A stretch of 64,000 bases of DNA from Mycobacterium sp. ELW1 (GTDB lineage Bacteria > Actinomycetota > Actinomycetes > Mycobacteriales > Mycobacteriaceae). The DNA lies in contig NZ_CP032155.1 in NCBI RefSeq assembly GCF_008329905.1, forward strand, positions 3,596,001 through 3,660,000, given 5' to 3'. The number at the start of each line of letters is the position of its first letter. Within the stretch, counting starts at the first letter, position 1. Below are positions 26,076 through 35,054 of the stretch, in pieces. The notes under the pieces are model-generated. The model made no database searches. It saw only the letters and a program-made list of their open reading frames with translations, and was not told the DNA's origin. Made by a program: the position numbers and the translations under genes.

Positions 26076-26966
26076 CTAGATCCGTGCTTCGGCGGCGATC
26101 GCGTTGTCGGAGGTCCGAAGCGGCCGGATCAACGCATCCTGGGTGAAGGACGCGATCAGCTCACCCTCCTCGGTGTGCACCGCGCCACGAATGTAGGACA
26201 TGCCGGCACCCACCTGGGTGCTTTCGTGGGTGTAGAGCAGCCAGCCGGTCCAGCTCACCGGCTCGTGGAAGCTGACCGTGACCGTCATCGGCGCGGTCGA
26301 CACCGTGAAGTGCGACTGCGCGGTGCCGATCCCTTCGTGCGCGCGCATGGTCGTCGAGATACCGAGATGCCCGGTGAAGTAGGCGATCAGGGCCTTGGCC
26401 AGATCGTCGCGAGCCGGAATGGGGTCGTAGTGCAGCCAGGCGTAGACCTCCGGCGGCCCGACCTCGTCGGGGCTGTTGATGTCGATGACGTCGACGAGCT
26501 TGACTTGCCTTCCGTCCATGGGCATTTCGCACACGTTGGACTCACCGGGCCCGGCCACCTGCGGACGTGGCAGGTGGTGGCGGATCACGTCCGGGGTGGG
26601 CACGTCGGCCAGCACCGTGAACGTCATGCACCGCTTGCCGTTCTGCGACGCGGTGATGATCGCCGAGGCTGTCGAGCGTCCTTCAGAGACGACGTCGATG
26701 TCGAGGATGACCGGCGGTCCTACCAGGACCGCGCGGGCGAAGACACTGTGGACCGAGCGAATCGATTTGCCGCCAAACCGTTTTGCGGCCGCAACGATCA
26801 CCTGGGCGAGCACCTGGGTGCCCTCGACGACCTGCCGTTCGTCGGCGTCGGCGATGCCGGTCGGGGCGATGTAGCGATCCTGGCTGTCGGCTTCCACGTC
26901 GAAGAGTTCGAGCAGCCGCGCCACCGTCCACGGGTTCTGAACGGCTTCCCCGGAATTCGCAGTCAT
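26076..26966 (-). CDS. acyl-CoA thioesterase-like (double hot-dog) protein
   Basis: 296 residues from the ATG at 26966, which has GTGAGGA upstream; an earlier start 7 codons upstream is less likely. It resembles TesB-type double hot-dog proteins: an N-terminal half with QVLAQVIVAAAKRFGGKSI and a C-terminal half with GISTTMRAHEG, SFHEPVSWTGWLLYTHEST and GMSYIRGAVHTEEGELIASF. It should hydrolyse acyl-CoAs. It is divergent from the TetR gene and shares with it a GGTAACGTCATT site, so it is probably in that regulon along with the acyl-CoA dehydrogenase operon. Confidence 0.85.
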   Translation of the reverse strand: MTANSGEAVQNPWTVARLLELFDVEADSQDRYIAPTGIADADERQVVEGTQVLAQVIVAAAKRFGGKSIRSVHSVFARAVLVGPPVILDIDVVSEGRSTASAIITASQNGKRCMTFTVLADVPTPDVIRHHLPRPQVAGPGESNVCEMPMDGRQVKLVDVIDINSPDEVGPPEVYAWLHYDPIPARDDLAKALIAYFTGHLGISTTMRAHEGIGTAQSHFTVSTAPMTVTVSFHEPVSWTGWLLYTHESTQVGAGMSYIRGAVHTEEGELIASFTQDALIRPLRTSDNAIAAEARI

Positions 26967-26995
26967 GTGTTCCTCACCTTGTCGCATTCCAAGAC

Positions 26996-27023
26996 GGTAA
27001 CGTCATTCTCGTCACTGTAACCC
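26996..27023. promoter_or_regulatory. TetR operator candidate in the thioesterase/tetR gap
   Basis: GGTAACGTCATT (26996-27007) followed by a TGTAACC end (27016-27022) gives an extended GGTAAC...GTAACC element between divergent genes. The same 12 bp recurs at 27722-27733 before the next operon. Confidence 0.6.
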
Positions 27024-27041
27024 GACCGATAAGCTGACCCG

Positions 27042-27662
27042 ATGGCCAAGGCCAACGAACGATCGCCCGAGGCGGTACGCGCCGATCCGGACTCCCGGGA
27101 GAGCCGCTTCATGCGCTCAGCGCTGTCGATCCTGGCCGAGACGGGCCGCACCGACTTCACCGTCCTCGAGGTCGTCGAGCGCTCAAAGACGTCGTTGCGT
27201 TCGTTCTACCAGCACTTTTCCACCAAGGATGAGCTGCTACTGGCGTTGATCGACACGATCATGGCCGAGTCGACCAGGCACTGGCGCACCGAGACCGATG
27301 CACTGCCCGCCGCCGAGGCGATGCGCGTGTTGATCGACCGCATCTGCACCCCGGCCGAATCCACCAAGCAGGACAGCATCAACCGCGGCCTGACCTACTA
27401 CAACGACCACCTCGCCGAGTCGCTGCCGCGGGAGTACGCCCGGGTGCTGTCGCCGCTGCACGAGTTGATCGGCGAAATCCTGAACCGCGGCATCGACGAG
27501 GGCAGCTTCCGGCCGGGCCTCGAGGTGGAGACCACGGCGGCGTTGATCATGCAGGCGGTGCTCGGAGCCATGCGACTGCGGAGCCTGGGCGCCGAACTCA
27601 ACGGGGTGCCCATCGACGGCGAGCACATCTACGAATTCTGTGTCCGCGGCCTGCTGCCCTGA
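27042..27662 (+). CDS. TetR family transcriptional regulator
   Basis: 206 residues. The N-terminal helix-turn-helix (about 22-65) includes TDFTVLEVVERSKTSLRSF and YQHFSTKDELLLALID, the TetR signature. The C-terminal ligand domain is all-helical. It lies between the thioesterase gene and the amidohydrolase operon; identical 12-bp motifs flank it on both sides, so it likely represses itself and both neighbours until a CoA thioester or aromatic-type ligand appears. Confidence 0.92.
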   Translation: MAKANERSPEAVRADPDSRESRFMRSALSILAETGRTDFTVLEVVERSKTSLRSFYQHFSTKDELLLALIDTIMAESTRHWRTETDALPAAEAMRVLIDRICTPAESTKQDSINRGLTYYNDHLAESLPREYARVLSPLHELIGEILNRGIDEGSFRPGLEVETTAALIMQAVLGAMRLRSLGAELNGVPIDGEHIYEFCVRGLLP

Positions 27663-27721
27663 CTCGTCTTCGCTGCTAGACCACCCTTTTACGACCAACC
27701 TGTCGGCCCGTCTACCGTCGT

Positions 27722-27736
27722 GGTAACGTCATTACC
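27722..27736. promoter_or_regulatory. TetR operator candidate before the amidohydrolase operon
   Basis: GGTAACGTCATTACC is a dyad (GGTAA-N5-TTACC) located 34 bp before the amidohydrolase ATG and sharing 12 bp with the site at 26996. Confidence 0.65.
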
Positions 27737-27769
27737 GTTATCGACCAATCAGACTCTCTGGAGGCGGAC

Positions 27770-28999
27770 ATGCCCTCGCGCGAGCTTCCCTATCCCGTGT
27801 TCGACGCCGACAATCACTTTTACGAGCCGAAGGAAGCGCTGACGCAATTCCTGCCGGACAACCGCAAGGGCGTCATCGACTACATCGATGTCCACGGCCG
27901 CACCAAGATCGTGGTGCGCAACACGATCAGTGACTACATCCCCAACCCGACCTTCGAGGTCGTCGCCCGCCCGGGCGCGCAGGAGGAGTACTTCAAGCAC
28001 GGCAGCGGCGGCAAGAGTTTCCGCGAGATCATGGGCAAGCCGATGAAGGCCATCCCCGCCTTCCGCAATCCCGAGGCGCGCCTCGAGGTGCTCGACGGGC
28101 TGGGCCTGGACTACACGATCATGTTCCCGACCCTGGCCAGCCTGGTCGAGGAACGCCTCAAGGACGACCCGGACCTGATCCTCGACATCATCCACGCGCT
28201 GAACCAGTGGATGTATGAGACGTGGCAGTTCAACTACGAGGGCCGGATCTTCTCCACCCCGGTCATCGACCTGGCTGTCGTCGACCGCGCGCTCGAAGAA
28301 CTCGAATGGTGCCTGGAGCGCGGCGCCAAAACGGTGCTGGTGCGGCCCGCCCCGGTGCCCGGCTACCGCGGAACCCGCTCGCTCGGCCTGCCGGAGTTCG
28401 ATCCGTTCTGGGACGCCTGCGTCAAGGCCGGCATCCCGGTGTGCATGCACGCCTCGGACAGTGGCTACGCCGCTTACCTCAACGACTGGGAGCCCGCCGA
28501 CGAGTTCCTGCCGTTCAAGCCGACGGCGTTCCGGATGGTGTCGATGGGCAAGCGACCCATCGAGGACACCATGGCGGCGCTGGTGTGCCACGGTGCGCTG
28601 ACCCGCAACCCGGATCTGCGCATCCTGTCGATCGAGAACGGCGCGTCGTGGGTGCCCTACCTGTTCTATCAATTCAAAGACGTGTATTCGAAGATGCCGC
28701 AAGAGTTTCCCGAAGACCCGATCGAGGCGTTCAAGCGGGCCGTCTACGTGGCACCGTTCTGGGAGGACGACTTCAAGAAGATGTCGGAGCTGTGCGGTGT
28801 CGACCGCATCATCTTCGGCTCGGACTGGCCGCATCCCGAAGGCCTCGCCGATCCGATCAACCTCGTCGACGACCTGCAAGCTCAGGGCCTGACTGAGGAA
28901 GAGCAGCGAAAGGTGATGGGCGGCAATCTGGTCGACCTGTTCAACGTGCCCAACGTCTCGGTCCACAAGCCCGACGTCCCTGCGCTTGTCATCGCATGA
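27770..28999 (+). CDS. amidohydrolase-2 family metal-dependent hydrolase
   Basis: 409 residues; GGAGG precedes the ATG. TIM-barrel amidohydrolase signs are FDADNHFYEP near the N-terminus (metal ligands), CMHASDSGYA (His ligand) and IIFGSDWPHPEG near the C-terminus (Asp). The closest functional types are decarboxylases and C-C or amide hydrolases. In mycobacteria such genes often sit with acyl-CoA dehydrogenases in degradative clusters. The stop overlaps the next ATG (28996-28999). Confidence 0.88.
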   Translation: MPSRELPYPVFDADNHFYEPKEALTQFLPDNRKGVIDYIDVHGRTKIVVRNTISDYIPNPTFEVVARPGAQEEYFKHGSGGKSFREIMGKPMKAIPAFRNPEARLEVLDGLGLDYTIMFPTLASLVEERLKDDPDLILDIIHALNQWMYETWQFNYEGRIFSTPVIDLAVVDRALEELEWCLERGAKTVLVRPAPVPGYRGTRSLGLPEFDPFWDACVKAGIPVCMHASDSGYAAYLNDWEPADEFLPFKPTAFRMVSMGKRPIEDTMAALVCHGALTRNPDLRILSIENGASWVPYLFYQFKDVYSKMPQEFPEDPIEAFKRAVYVAPFWEDDFKKMSELCGVDRIIFGSDWPHPEGLADPINLVDDLQAQGLTEEEQRKVMGGNLVDLFNVPNVSVHKPDVPALVIA

Positions 29000-30129
29000 C
29001 AGGAATCGCCAATCCCGAACAGATGCTGTTCGCATCGACGACGCAGGCCTTCCTGGAGAAGGAGGCGTCGCTGACCCGGGTGCGTGAACTGCACGCCTCG
29101 GATACCTCGTTCGACGGCGCCTGGTGGCAGCGCGCAGCCGAGCTGGGCTGGGCCAGCCTGCTGGTGCCCGAAGATCTTGGCGGCGGGAGTGTTTCGGGCG
29201 ACGGTGTGGCCGATCTGGCGTTGGTGGCCGAGCAGATCGGACACAGCGTGGCACCCGGTCCGCTGCATCCGGTCAGCGTCGTGCTGGCGGGTCTGGTCGA
29301 GGCGCCGGAGGGACACGGCGACACCATCGACGCGCTGGTCTCCGGTGAACTGGTGGCGTCGTGGGCGGTCTACGAACCAGGCCTGCCGCTGAGCCCGCTG
29401 CAGCCCGGTGTCACCGCGACGCGTACCGGATCCGGTTACCGCATCGACGGGGTGAAGGACCGTGTCGAAGCGGGCACCGACGCGGACATCTTCCTGGTGG
29501 TCGCCGATCTTGACGGCAGTCCTCGCCAGTTCCTCGTTCCCACCGACCGCGCAACAGTCACCGAGCAACGCTCGGTCGACATGGTGAAGCGTTACGCCCG
29601 AGTGCAATTCGACGGTGTCGAGGTCGACGAGTCCGCGGTGGTCGGCGAAGCCGCGCAGACGCCGGCGATCATCGAGCGGCAGCGGCAGGTCGCGCTGGTG
29701 CTGCAGTGCGCAGAGATCGTCGGGATCCTGGAGACCGTGCTGGCGATGACGACGCAGTGGATGTTCGACCGCCACAGTTTCGGCAGACCGCTGGCCTCCT
29801 ATCAGGCGCTCAAGCATCGGCTCGCGGACATGAAGATGTGGTTCGAGGCGTGCCGGGCGACGACGGCGGGCGCGGTGGCCGCGGTGTCGCAGCGCTCGGA
29901 TGACGCCGCCCTCCTGGTCAGCGTGGCCAAAGCCTATGTGGCCGAACGAGCCCCGGTGATGCTGCAGGATTGCGTGCAGCTGCATGGCGGCATCGGCGTC
30001 ACCTGGGAACACGACCTGCACCTGTTCCTGCGCCGTACTGCGCTGTACCGCGCGCTGTACGGTTCGCCGGAGGAGCACCACCGTGCGGTGTATGCGTTGA
30101 GCGCGGGCCCGAAGGAGGCTTCGGCATGA
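28996..30129 (+). CDS. acyl-CoA dehydrogenase (short form, subunit 1)
   Basis: 377 residues. It has the N-terminal helical domain with LGWASLLVPEDLGGG, the mid beta domain and the C-terminal helix bundle with MFDRHSFGRPLASYQALKHR and QLHGGIGVTWEHDLHLFLRR. The enzyme family oxidises acyl-CoAs to 2-enoyl-CoAs with FAD. It is coupled by 4-bp overlaps to the genes on both sides. Tandem unequal FadE pairs in mycobacteria (for example FadE28-FadE29) form alpha2beta2 enzymes acting on bulky CoA esters, and this pair may do likewise. Confidence 0.9.
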   Translation: MTGIANPEQMLFASTTQAFLEKEASLTRVRELHASDTSFDGAWWQRAAELGWASLLVPEDLGGGSVSGDGVADLALVAEQIGHSVAPGPLHPVSVVLAGLVEAPEGHGDTIDALVSGELVASWAVYEPGLPLSPLQPGVTATRTGSGYRIDGVKDRVEAGTDADIFLVVADLDGSPRQFLVPTDRATVTEQRSVDMVKRYARVQFDGVEVDESAVVGEAAQTPAIIERQRQVALVLQCAEIVGILETVLAMTTQWMFDRHSFGRPLASYQALKHRLADMKMWFEACRATTAGAVAAVSQRSDDAALLVSVAKAYVAERAPVMLQDCVQLHGGIGVTWEHDLHLFLRRTALYRALYGSPEEHHRAVYALSAGPKEASA

Positions 30130-31385
30130 CCGAAACCACGATCTCCACAGCCACCGAGTCGGTCGCGGATTTCGCCGCCAGGGCACGCGCCTGGCTGGCC
30201 GAGAACATGCCGACCATCGATCCCGATCATCCGCCATTCTCGGTGCGCGCCGAACAAGCCTCCTGGGATCACGCCAAGGAACTCCAGAAGCGGTTGTACG
30301 AGGGCGGATTCGCCGGTATCTGCTTTCCCCGTGAATACGGCGGGCTGGGTCTGGATCACGCGTACCAGAAGGCGTTCGACGCCGAGTGCCGCGGCTACGA
30401 GATGCCGCTGATCCTCAATGTGCCGACCTTCACGATCTGCGCGGCAACCATCTTGGACATGGGCACCGAAACCCAGAAACGCGAACGTATTTCGGCAGCG
30501 ATCCGCGGTGACGAGATCCTCTGCCAGCTACTGAGCGAACCGAGCGGAGGCTCCGATCTGGCCGGCGTGATCACGCGTGCCGATCGCCGTGGTGACACCT
30601 GGGTCGTCAACGGCGCCAAGACGTGGAGCACCAGCGCCTTCGCTGCCGACTACGGTCTGATGCTGGCGCGGACCGACTGGACTGTGCCCAAGCACGAGGG
30701 CCTGACCATGTTCCTGGTCCCGTTGAACTCCCCCGGCATCACGATGCGCAGGATCAAAGAGGTCAACGGCAACGAAGAGTTCTGTGAAGAGTTCTTCGAC
30801 GGCCTGGAGCTGGGCGATGACGCCGTGGTCGGCGAGGTCAACAACGGCTGGGAAGTGGCGTCCCGCCAGCTGTTTCACGAACGTCGCGCCGTCGGCGGCG
30901 GATCGGAGTTCGCCAGCGGTATCGGCGCGGAGAACGCCAGTGAAATGCCGCCCGACCACATCGGCCTGATCGAGCGCACCGGACAGGCCGACGATCCGGC
31001 CGCTCAAGAGCGCGCGGGGCGTGCACTGGTCCGCCGCACCGTCAAGGAACAGCTGATCAACCATGTCGGGCGGGCGATCGGCAACGGCTCACTACCGCCG
31101 AACGCCGGCACCTTGATTCGGCTGTTCCACGCCGAGACCACCGAACTCGAGGTCGACACCGCGCTGGCGCTCGCCGGCACCGCCGGTGTCGTCGACGAGG
31201 GCGGAGAGTTGTCCGACCTGGCCGATATCGGAGTGCGGTATCTGTCGCGGCAGACCGGCTCGCTCGGCGGCGGTAGCAGCGAGATGGCTCGCAACGTGAT
31301 CGCCGAGCGCATCCTCGGGTTCCCCCGTGAACTGGCCGCCGACAAGGGTGTGCCGTTCAATCAGGTCAAGCGCGGCCGGACCTAG
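30126..31385 (+). CDS. acyl-CoA dehydrogenase (long form, subunit 2)
   Basis: 419 residues from the ATG at 30126 overlapping the upstream stop. The FAD/substrate block is CQLLSEPSGGSDLAGVITRA, followed by WVVNGAKTWSTSAFAADYGL, and the C-terminal RQTGSLGGGSSEMARNVIAE. It is the third gene of the TetR-linked operon and the probable partner subunit of the preceding dehydrogenase. The FAD-binding residues look intact here. The substrate is unknown. Confidence 0.92.
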   Translation: MTETTISTATESVADFAARARAWLAENMPTIDPDHPPFSVRAEQASWDHAKELQKRLYEGGFAGICFPREYGGLGLDHAYQKAFDAECRGYEMPLILNVPTFTICAATILDMGTETQKRERISAAIRGDEILCQLLSEPSGGSDLAGVITRADRRGDTWVVNGAKTWSTSAFAADYGLMLARTDWTVPKHEGLTMFLVPLNSPGITMRRIKEVNGNEEFCEEFFDGLELGDDAVVGEVNNGWEVASRQLFHERRAVGGGSEFASGIGAENASEMPPDHIGLIERTGQADDPAAQERAGRALVRRTVKEQLINHVGRAIGNGSLPPNAGTLIRLFHAETTELEVDTALALAGTAGVVDEGGELSDLADIGVRYLSRQTGSLGGGSSEMARNVIAERILGFPRELAADKGVPFNQVKRGRT

Positions 31386-31395
31386 GCGCCGAAGC

Positions 31396-32685
31396 TCACA
31401 GTCGGAGATTCGACGTCCCGAGGCCTGCGACGCCGGCGTGGGCAAAGGCGGACCATAAGCCGCGCACCCTCCGCGCCAGATTCGTGTCGATGGCGTGGGG
31501 CGCCGAGCCGAGCATCGGCGCATCGGTCCACGCCGGCGAAGCGAACAACAGCGGCAGCTCGATACAGTGACACGCGCCCAGTGGTGCGCCTGGCGGCGAC
31601 CAGTCGACGCTGTACGTTGCGGCGTTGCCGCCGTTCGATTTCCAGGTATCGGCCAGTCCGAGCGTGGGCGCACCGAAGATCCGCCGCGTCATGACGGCGC
31701 CGACGGGCCGGGTCAGGCCGAGCCGCTGGAGCTTTCGGGTACGCGGGTTCATCGCCAGGAACGGGCGCGCGTCATCGCGCGTGTAGCCCACGAGTATGTC
31801 TATGCGCGGGGCGACTTCGGCGAGGCGGCGGTGTGTGTCCGCCGCGGCGGGCAGTGGGTCCAGGCCCGCGATCGGCGCGAACGGCAGTCCACTGCACAAT
31901 CCGAAGCTCTGCGCGGCTGCCACAGCAGCGGTTTGAGCGTCGAGCAGATTCTCTACGCCGGCGTCCTCGGCGGCGATGCCGCCGAGCGCCTCGGCCACGG
32001 CAACACGCATCGCCGCGGTCATCGACTCTCTCCCGTCACGCAGACCGAGGGGTGCGCTCTGGATGATGGCCCGATTGAACAAGCCGGTCGTCTCCGAGCT
32101 GAGGATCAGGTTGAAAACCGAGTCGCCACCGGCTGACTGGCCGAAAATCGTTACCCGCGAGGGATCCCCGCCGAAGTCTGCGATGTGTCGCTGGACCCAC
32201 TGCAGCGCGGCGATCTGGTCCCGCAGGCCCAGGTTGGCATCCGCGCCGGCCCGGGGGTTGAGGTAGCCGAAGATACCGAGGCGGTAACTGACTCTGACGA
32301 CGACAACGCGTCCCTCGGCGACCAGGAGATCGGGGTCATACTTGGGCGCCTCTCCACTACCCGACATGTACGCCCCACCGTGAAACCACACCATCACCGG
32401 AAGTTGGTGAGCGTCGCTGGGTGCCGTGATGCTGAGTACCTGGCACGCCTCGCTCTGCGCCAGACCGTCGAGGACGGGGCCGGTCACGAAATCCAGGCGA
32501 GAAGGCAGCTGGGGGCATGCCGGACCGCGGCGAGTCGCATCGTGAACGTCGCGGTGCGGCGGCGCGAGGACGGGTGCGGCGAACCGTTCGGCGGTCGCGT
32601 AGACGATCCCGCGCGCGGACACGCGCAGGCCGTCGTCCTCGACGAGCAATGGCCCACATCCGGCGGCAAGTACTCGGTGCGCCAC
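31396..32685 (-). CDS. type-B carboxylesterase family protein (short)
   Basis: 429 residues from a GTG at 32685. Oxyanion motif VMVWFHGGAYMSGSG, nucleophile elbow GQSAGGDSVFNL (instead of the usual GESAGG), and a C-terminal CHCIELPLLFASP supplying the His. It is shorter than the paralogue at 22.98-24.46 kb, mainly at the N-terminus where RGIVYATAERFAAPV replaces the usual GIPYA segment. It probably remains an active serine esterase. It is convergent with the acyl-CoA dehydrogenase operon with only 10 bp between. Confidence 0.85.
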   Translation of the reverse strand: MAHRVLAAGCGPLLVEDDGLRVSARGIVYATAERFAAPVLAPPHRDVHDATRRGPACPQLPSRLDFVTGPVLDGLAQSEACQVLSITAPSDAHQLPVMVWFHGGAYMSGSGEAPKYDPDLLVAEGRVVVVRVSYRLGIFGYLNPRAGADANLGLRDQIAALQWVQRHIADFGGDPSRVTIFGQSAGGDSVFNLILSSETTGLFNRAIIQSAPLGLRDGRESMTAAMRVAVAEALGGIAAEDAGVENLLDAQTAAVAAAQSFGLCSGLPFAPIAGLDPLPAAADTHRRLAEVAPRIDILVGYTRDDARPFLAMNPRTRKLQRLGLTRPVGAVMTRRIFGAPTLGLADTWKSNGGNAATYSVDWSPPGAPLGACHCIELPLLFASPAWTDAPMLGSAPHAIDTNLARRVRGLWSAFAHAGVAGLGTSNLRL

Positions 32686-32703
32686 GGAGTAACCGTACCT
32701 GCG

Positions 32704-33720
32704 TCAGAACAGCGTCGGCTGCGGCTCCGGCAGAGCCGACGGGTCCGGCGGCGTGGGCGGAGTGAACAAGCGGCGATCACCGCCGAGCTTGTACTTGGCG
32801 ACCAGCGGTGCGGCCCTCTGCCGCAACATCTCCCGGTAATCGGCCGGAAGGTAGGCCCCGCGCCGGTACAACTCGCGGTAGGGCGCCACCAGTTCGGGAT
32901 GTGACCGCGCGAGCCAGCTCATGAACACTCCCCTGGTCGAGCTGCGCAGGTGCAGACCGAACACCGTCACGCCGGTGGCCCCGGCCTCGGCGATCGCACC
33001 CAGCAGGCTGTCGAGATGCTCCGCGGAGTCGGTCAGATATGGCAGCACGGGTGCGACCATCACATGGCAGTCCAGCCCGGCGTCACGGACGGCGGCGATC
33101 AGGCCGAGTCGCGCCTGCGGGGACGGCGTTCCCGGCTCGACGTCGCGGTGCAGATCGGGGTCACCGACGGCCAGTGAGATCGCCACTGACACCGGAACTT
33201 GTTGCGCCGCATCCGCTATCAGCTCGAGATCGCGGCGCAGCAGAGTTCCCTTGGTCAAGATCGACATCGGCGTGCCCGAGTCCGCCAGCGCTCCGATGAT
33301 GCCCGGCATCAGGGCGTAGCGACCCTCGGCCCGTTGATACGGATCCGTGTTGGTGCCCAATGCCACGGTCTCCCGGCGCCAGGACCGCCGGCCCAGCTCC
33401 CGCCGCAGCACCTCGACGAGGTTGGTCTTCACCACGATCTCACTGTCGAAATCGTCGCCGGGATCGAGTTCCAGGTACTCGTGGGTGGGCCGGGCGAAGC
33501 AGTACCGACAGGCGTGCGCACAACCGCGGTAGCCGTTGACCGTGTACGTGAACGGCAACATCGAGGCGGCGGGAATCTTGTTCAGCGCCGACTTGCACAG
33601 CACCTCGTGAAAAGTGATGCCCTCGAATTGCGGTGTCCGAACGCTGCGCACAAACCCGATGCGCTGCAGGCCGGGCAGCGCGCCGTCGTCGACCGCTATC
33701 CCCTGGCCGCTCCACCGCAT
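32704..33720 (-). CDS. radical SAM protein (Rv2578c-like, SplB-related), LexA-controlled
   Basis: 338 residues from the ATG at 33720. The 4Fe-4S/SAM motif CxxxCxxC is Cys67-Cys71-Cys74 (GCAHACRYCF), followed by an SPL-type barrel with VALGTNTDPYQRAEGRY and MSILTKGTLL. Proteins of this group resemble spore photoproduct lyase and are linked to DNA damage. A perfect LexA box ends 9 bp upstream of the start codon, so the gene should be SOS-induced. The C-terminus carries a short Pro-rich tail ending in QPTLF that resembles a beta-clamp-binding peptide (inference). Confidence 0.9.
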   Translation of the reverse strand: MRWSGQGIAVDDGALPGLQRIGFVRSVRTPQFEGITFHEVLCKSALNKIPAASMLPFTYTVNGYRGCAHACRYCFARPTHEYLELDPGDDFDSEIVVKTNLVEVLRRELGRRSWRRETVALGTNTDPYQRAEGRYALMPGIIGALADSGTPMSILTKGTLLRRDLELIADAAQQVPVSVAISLAVGDPDLHRDVEPGTPSPQARLGLIAAVRDAGLDCHVMVAPVLPYLTDSAEHLDSLLGAIAEAGATGVTVFGLHLRSSTRGVFMSWLARSHPELVAPYRELYRRGAYLPADYREMLRQRAAPLVAKYKLGGDRRLFTPPTPPDPSALPEPQPTLF

Positions 33721-33728
33721 CGCTCTAT

Positions 33729-33744
33729 TCGAACGCACGTTCGA
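33729..33744 (-). promoter_or_regulatory. LexA (SOS) box upstream of the radical SAM gene
   Basis: TCGAACGCACGTTCGA is a perfect match to the mycobacterial LexA consensus TCGAAC-N4-GTTCGA. It lies 9 bp before the ATG of the radical SAM gene and 30 bp after the stop of the DUF222/HNH gene. Confidence 0.92.
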
Positions 33745-33773
33745 TGGTCTGTCAATGGCGCGGCGGGCCGACG

Positions 33774-35054
33774 TCACGGATCTTCCCACTCCCCGAGAAG
33801 GCGTTCGGGGTGGTGGTAGTCGTTGCTGCCGCCGCGCATGGGTACGTCAGGCGGTGGGGTCCATTCGGTGTGACCGTCGGGGAGTTGGCGGGTGGTCCAT
33901 CCGTCGTTTTCGACGAGCAGGTTGTCGCACTTGCACGCCAGGGTGAGGTCGTCGATGTCGGTGCTGCCGCCGTGTTTCCAATCTTGTGCGGCGTGGTGGA
34001 CCTGGCTGTTGTAGCCATTGACGGTGCAGCCGGGTGCGGTACAGCCGCGGTACTTGCCCAGCAGCATGAGTCGTTGATCGGCTGAGGCCAGTCGCTTGCT
34101 GCGGCCCAGCCACAGTGATTGGCCGGTCACGCCGTCGAATACCGCGAGGTAGTTGTAGGAGGGCGCCGCGGCACGGATCAGGTCCGTCATCGGGATCAAC
34201 GTGCCGCCCGCGGTGACGGCGTGACCGGCCCCGGCTTGTAGTTGCTGGAGGGTGGTGGTGACGATCATGGTCACCGGAAGTCCGTTGTGCCGGCCGAGTT
34301 TCGGATCCCCCAGCCGGGATTGAACCAGTGTGGTGAGCGCGTCGTGCTGACGTTGCGGGTGGGTTCGGGTGTCCTCGGGTTCGGGGGCGGCGAATTTGGC
34401 CAGCCAGGCGTCGAGCATTCCCCGCAATCGGGGGTCGGCCACCAATTTTCCGACACTCATGCCGTCGGCGCGCTGACCGCCGCACCACACGAAGCCACGC
34501 TTGCGGGAGCGGTCTTCCTCGGAGTACTTGCCGTCGGGGTTGAGGTGGACGGCGAGGCGGTCGGCGATCTTCTCCAGCTGATCGGGCCGCATCGCCTGGG
34601 CGTGTTGGGCGAGTGTGCGTTCGGCCTTCTCGACCTCGACCGGCCCGACGTGATCGGGCAGGTCCCGGAAGAACTTCTGGATGACCCGCACATGCTCGCC
34701 GTCGAGAAGCCCGGAATTCCAGGCTGTGCCGGTCGCCGGCAACAACGGCGCCAACGGTTGCCCGGCCAGCGTTGTGCGTGGGGCCAACTGTTCGGCATCA
34801 CGCACCCGCCGCCGGGCAGCGCCCCGACTGATCCGCAGCACATCGGCCACCACCAACGGGATCGGCGGGCACCCTTCATACCGCTCCAGGCGCGCGATCT
34901 GACTGTGCGAGACGGCGACCTGGCGGCGGATCGCCGTCTCGAGCCGCTCCAGAGCCGCAAAGCGTTCCGGCGCGGGCAATTCGCCGATGTCGGCTGCACC
35001 CACGAGTTCGACCGCGGCGTCAAGCGCGTCAAGCGCCAGTGCGATCGAACTCAT
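33774..35054 (-). CDS. 13E12-family DUF222/HNH endonuclease-like protein
   Basis: 426 residues from the ATG at 35054 (MSSIALALDALDAAVEL); an in-frame start 10 codons upstream would place the LexA box inside the gene. The helical DUF222 domain spans about residues 10-300. The C-terminal HNH region contains CTAPGCTVNGY, QVHHAAQDWKHGG and LACKCDNLL. This family is repeated in mycobacterial genomes and several members are LexA-regulated. The nuclease activity is inferred from HNH; no associated mobile element is visible here. A LexA box overlaps its start codon. Confidence 0.9.
   Translation of the reverse strand: MSSIALALDALDAAVELVGAADIGELPAPERFAALERLETAIRRQVAVSHSQIARLERYEGCPPIPLVVADVLRISRGAARRRVRDAEQLAPRTTLAGQPLAPLLPATGTAWNSGLLDGEHVRVIQKFFRDLPDHVGPVEVEKAERTLAQHAQAMRPDQLEKIADRLAVHLNPDGKYSEEDRSRKRGFVWCGGQRADGMSVGKLVADPRLRGMLDAWLAKFAAPEPEDTRTHPQRQHDALTTLVQSRLGDPKLGRHNGLPVTMIVTTTLQQLQAGAGHAVTAGGTLIPMTDLIRAAAPSYNYLAVFDGVTGQSLWLGRSKRLASADQRLMLLGKYRGCTAPGCTVNGYNSQVHHAAQDWKHGGSTDIDDLTLACKCDNLLVENDGWTTRQLPDGHTEWTPPPDVPMRGGSNDYHHPERLLGEWEDP

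Noticed and set aside
33774..35054. mobile intron or intein homing endonuclease
   Set aside because: The HNH domain belongs to a DUF222/13E12 protein with its own LexA box; no interrupted host gene, inverted repeats or target duplication are visible.
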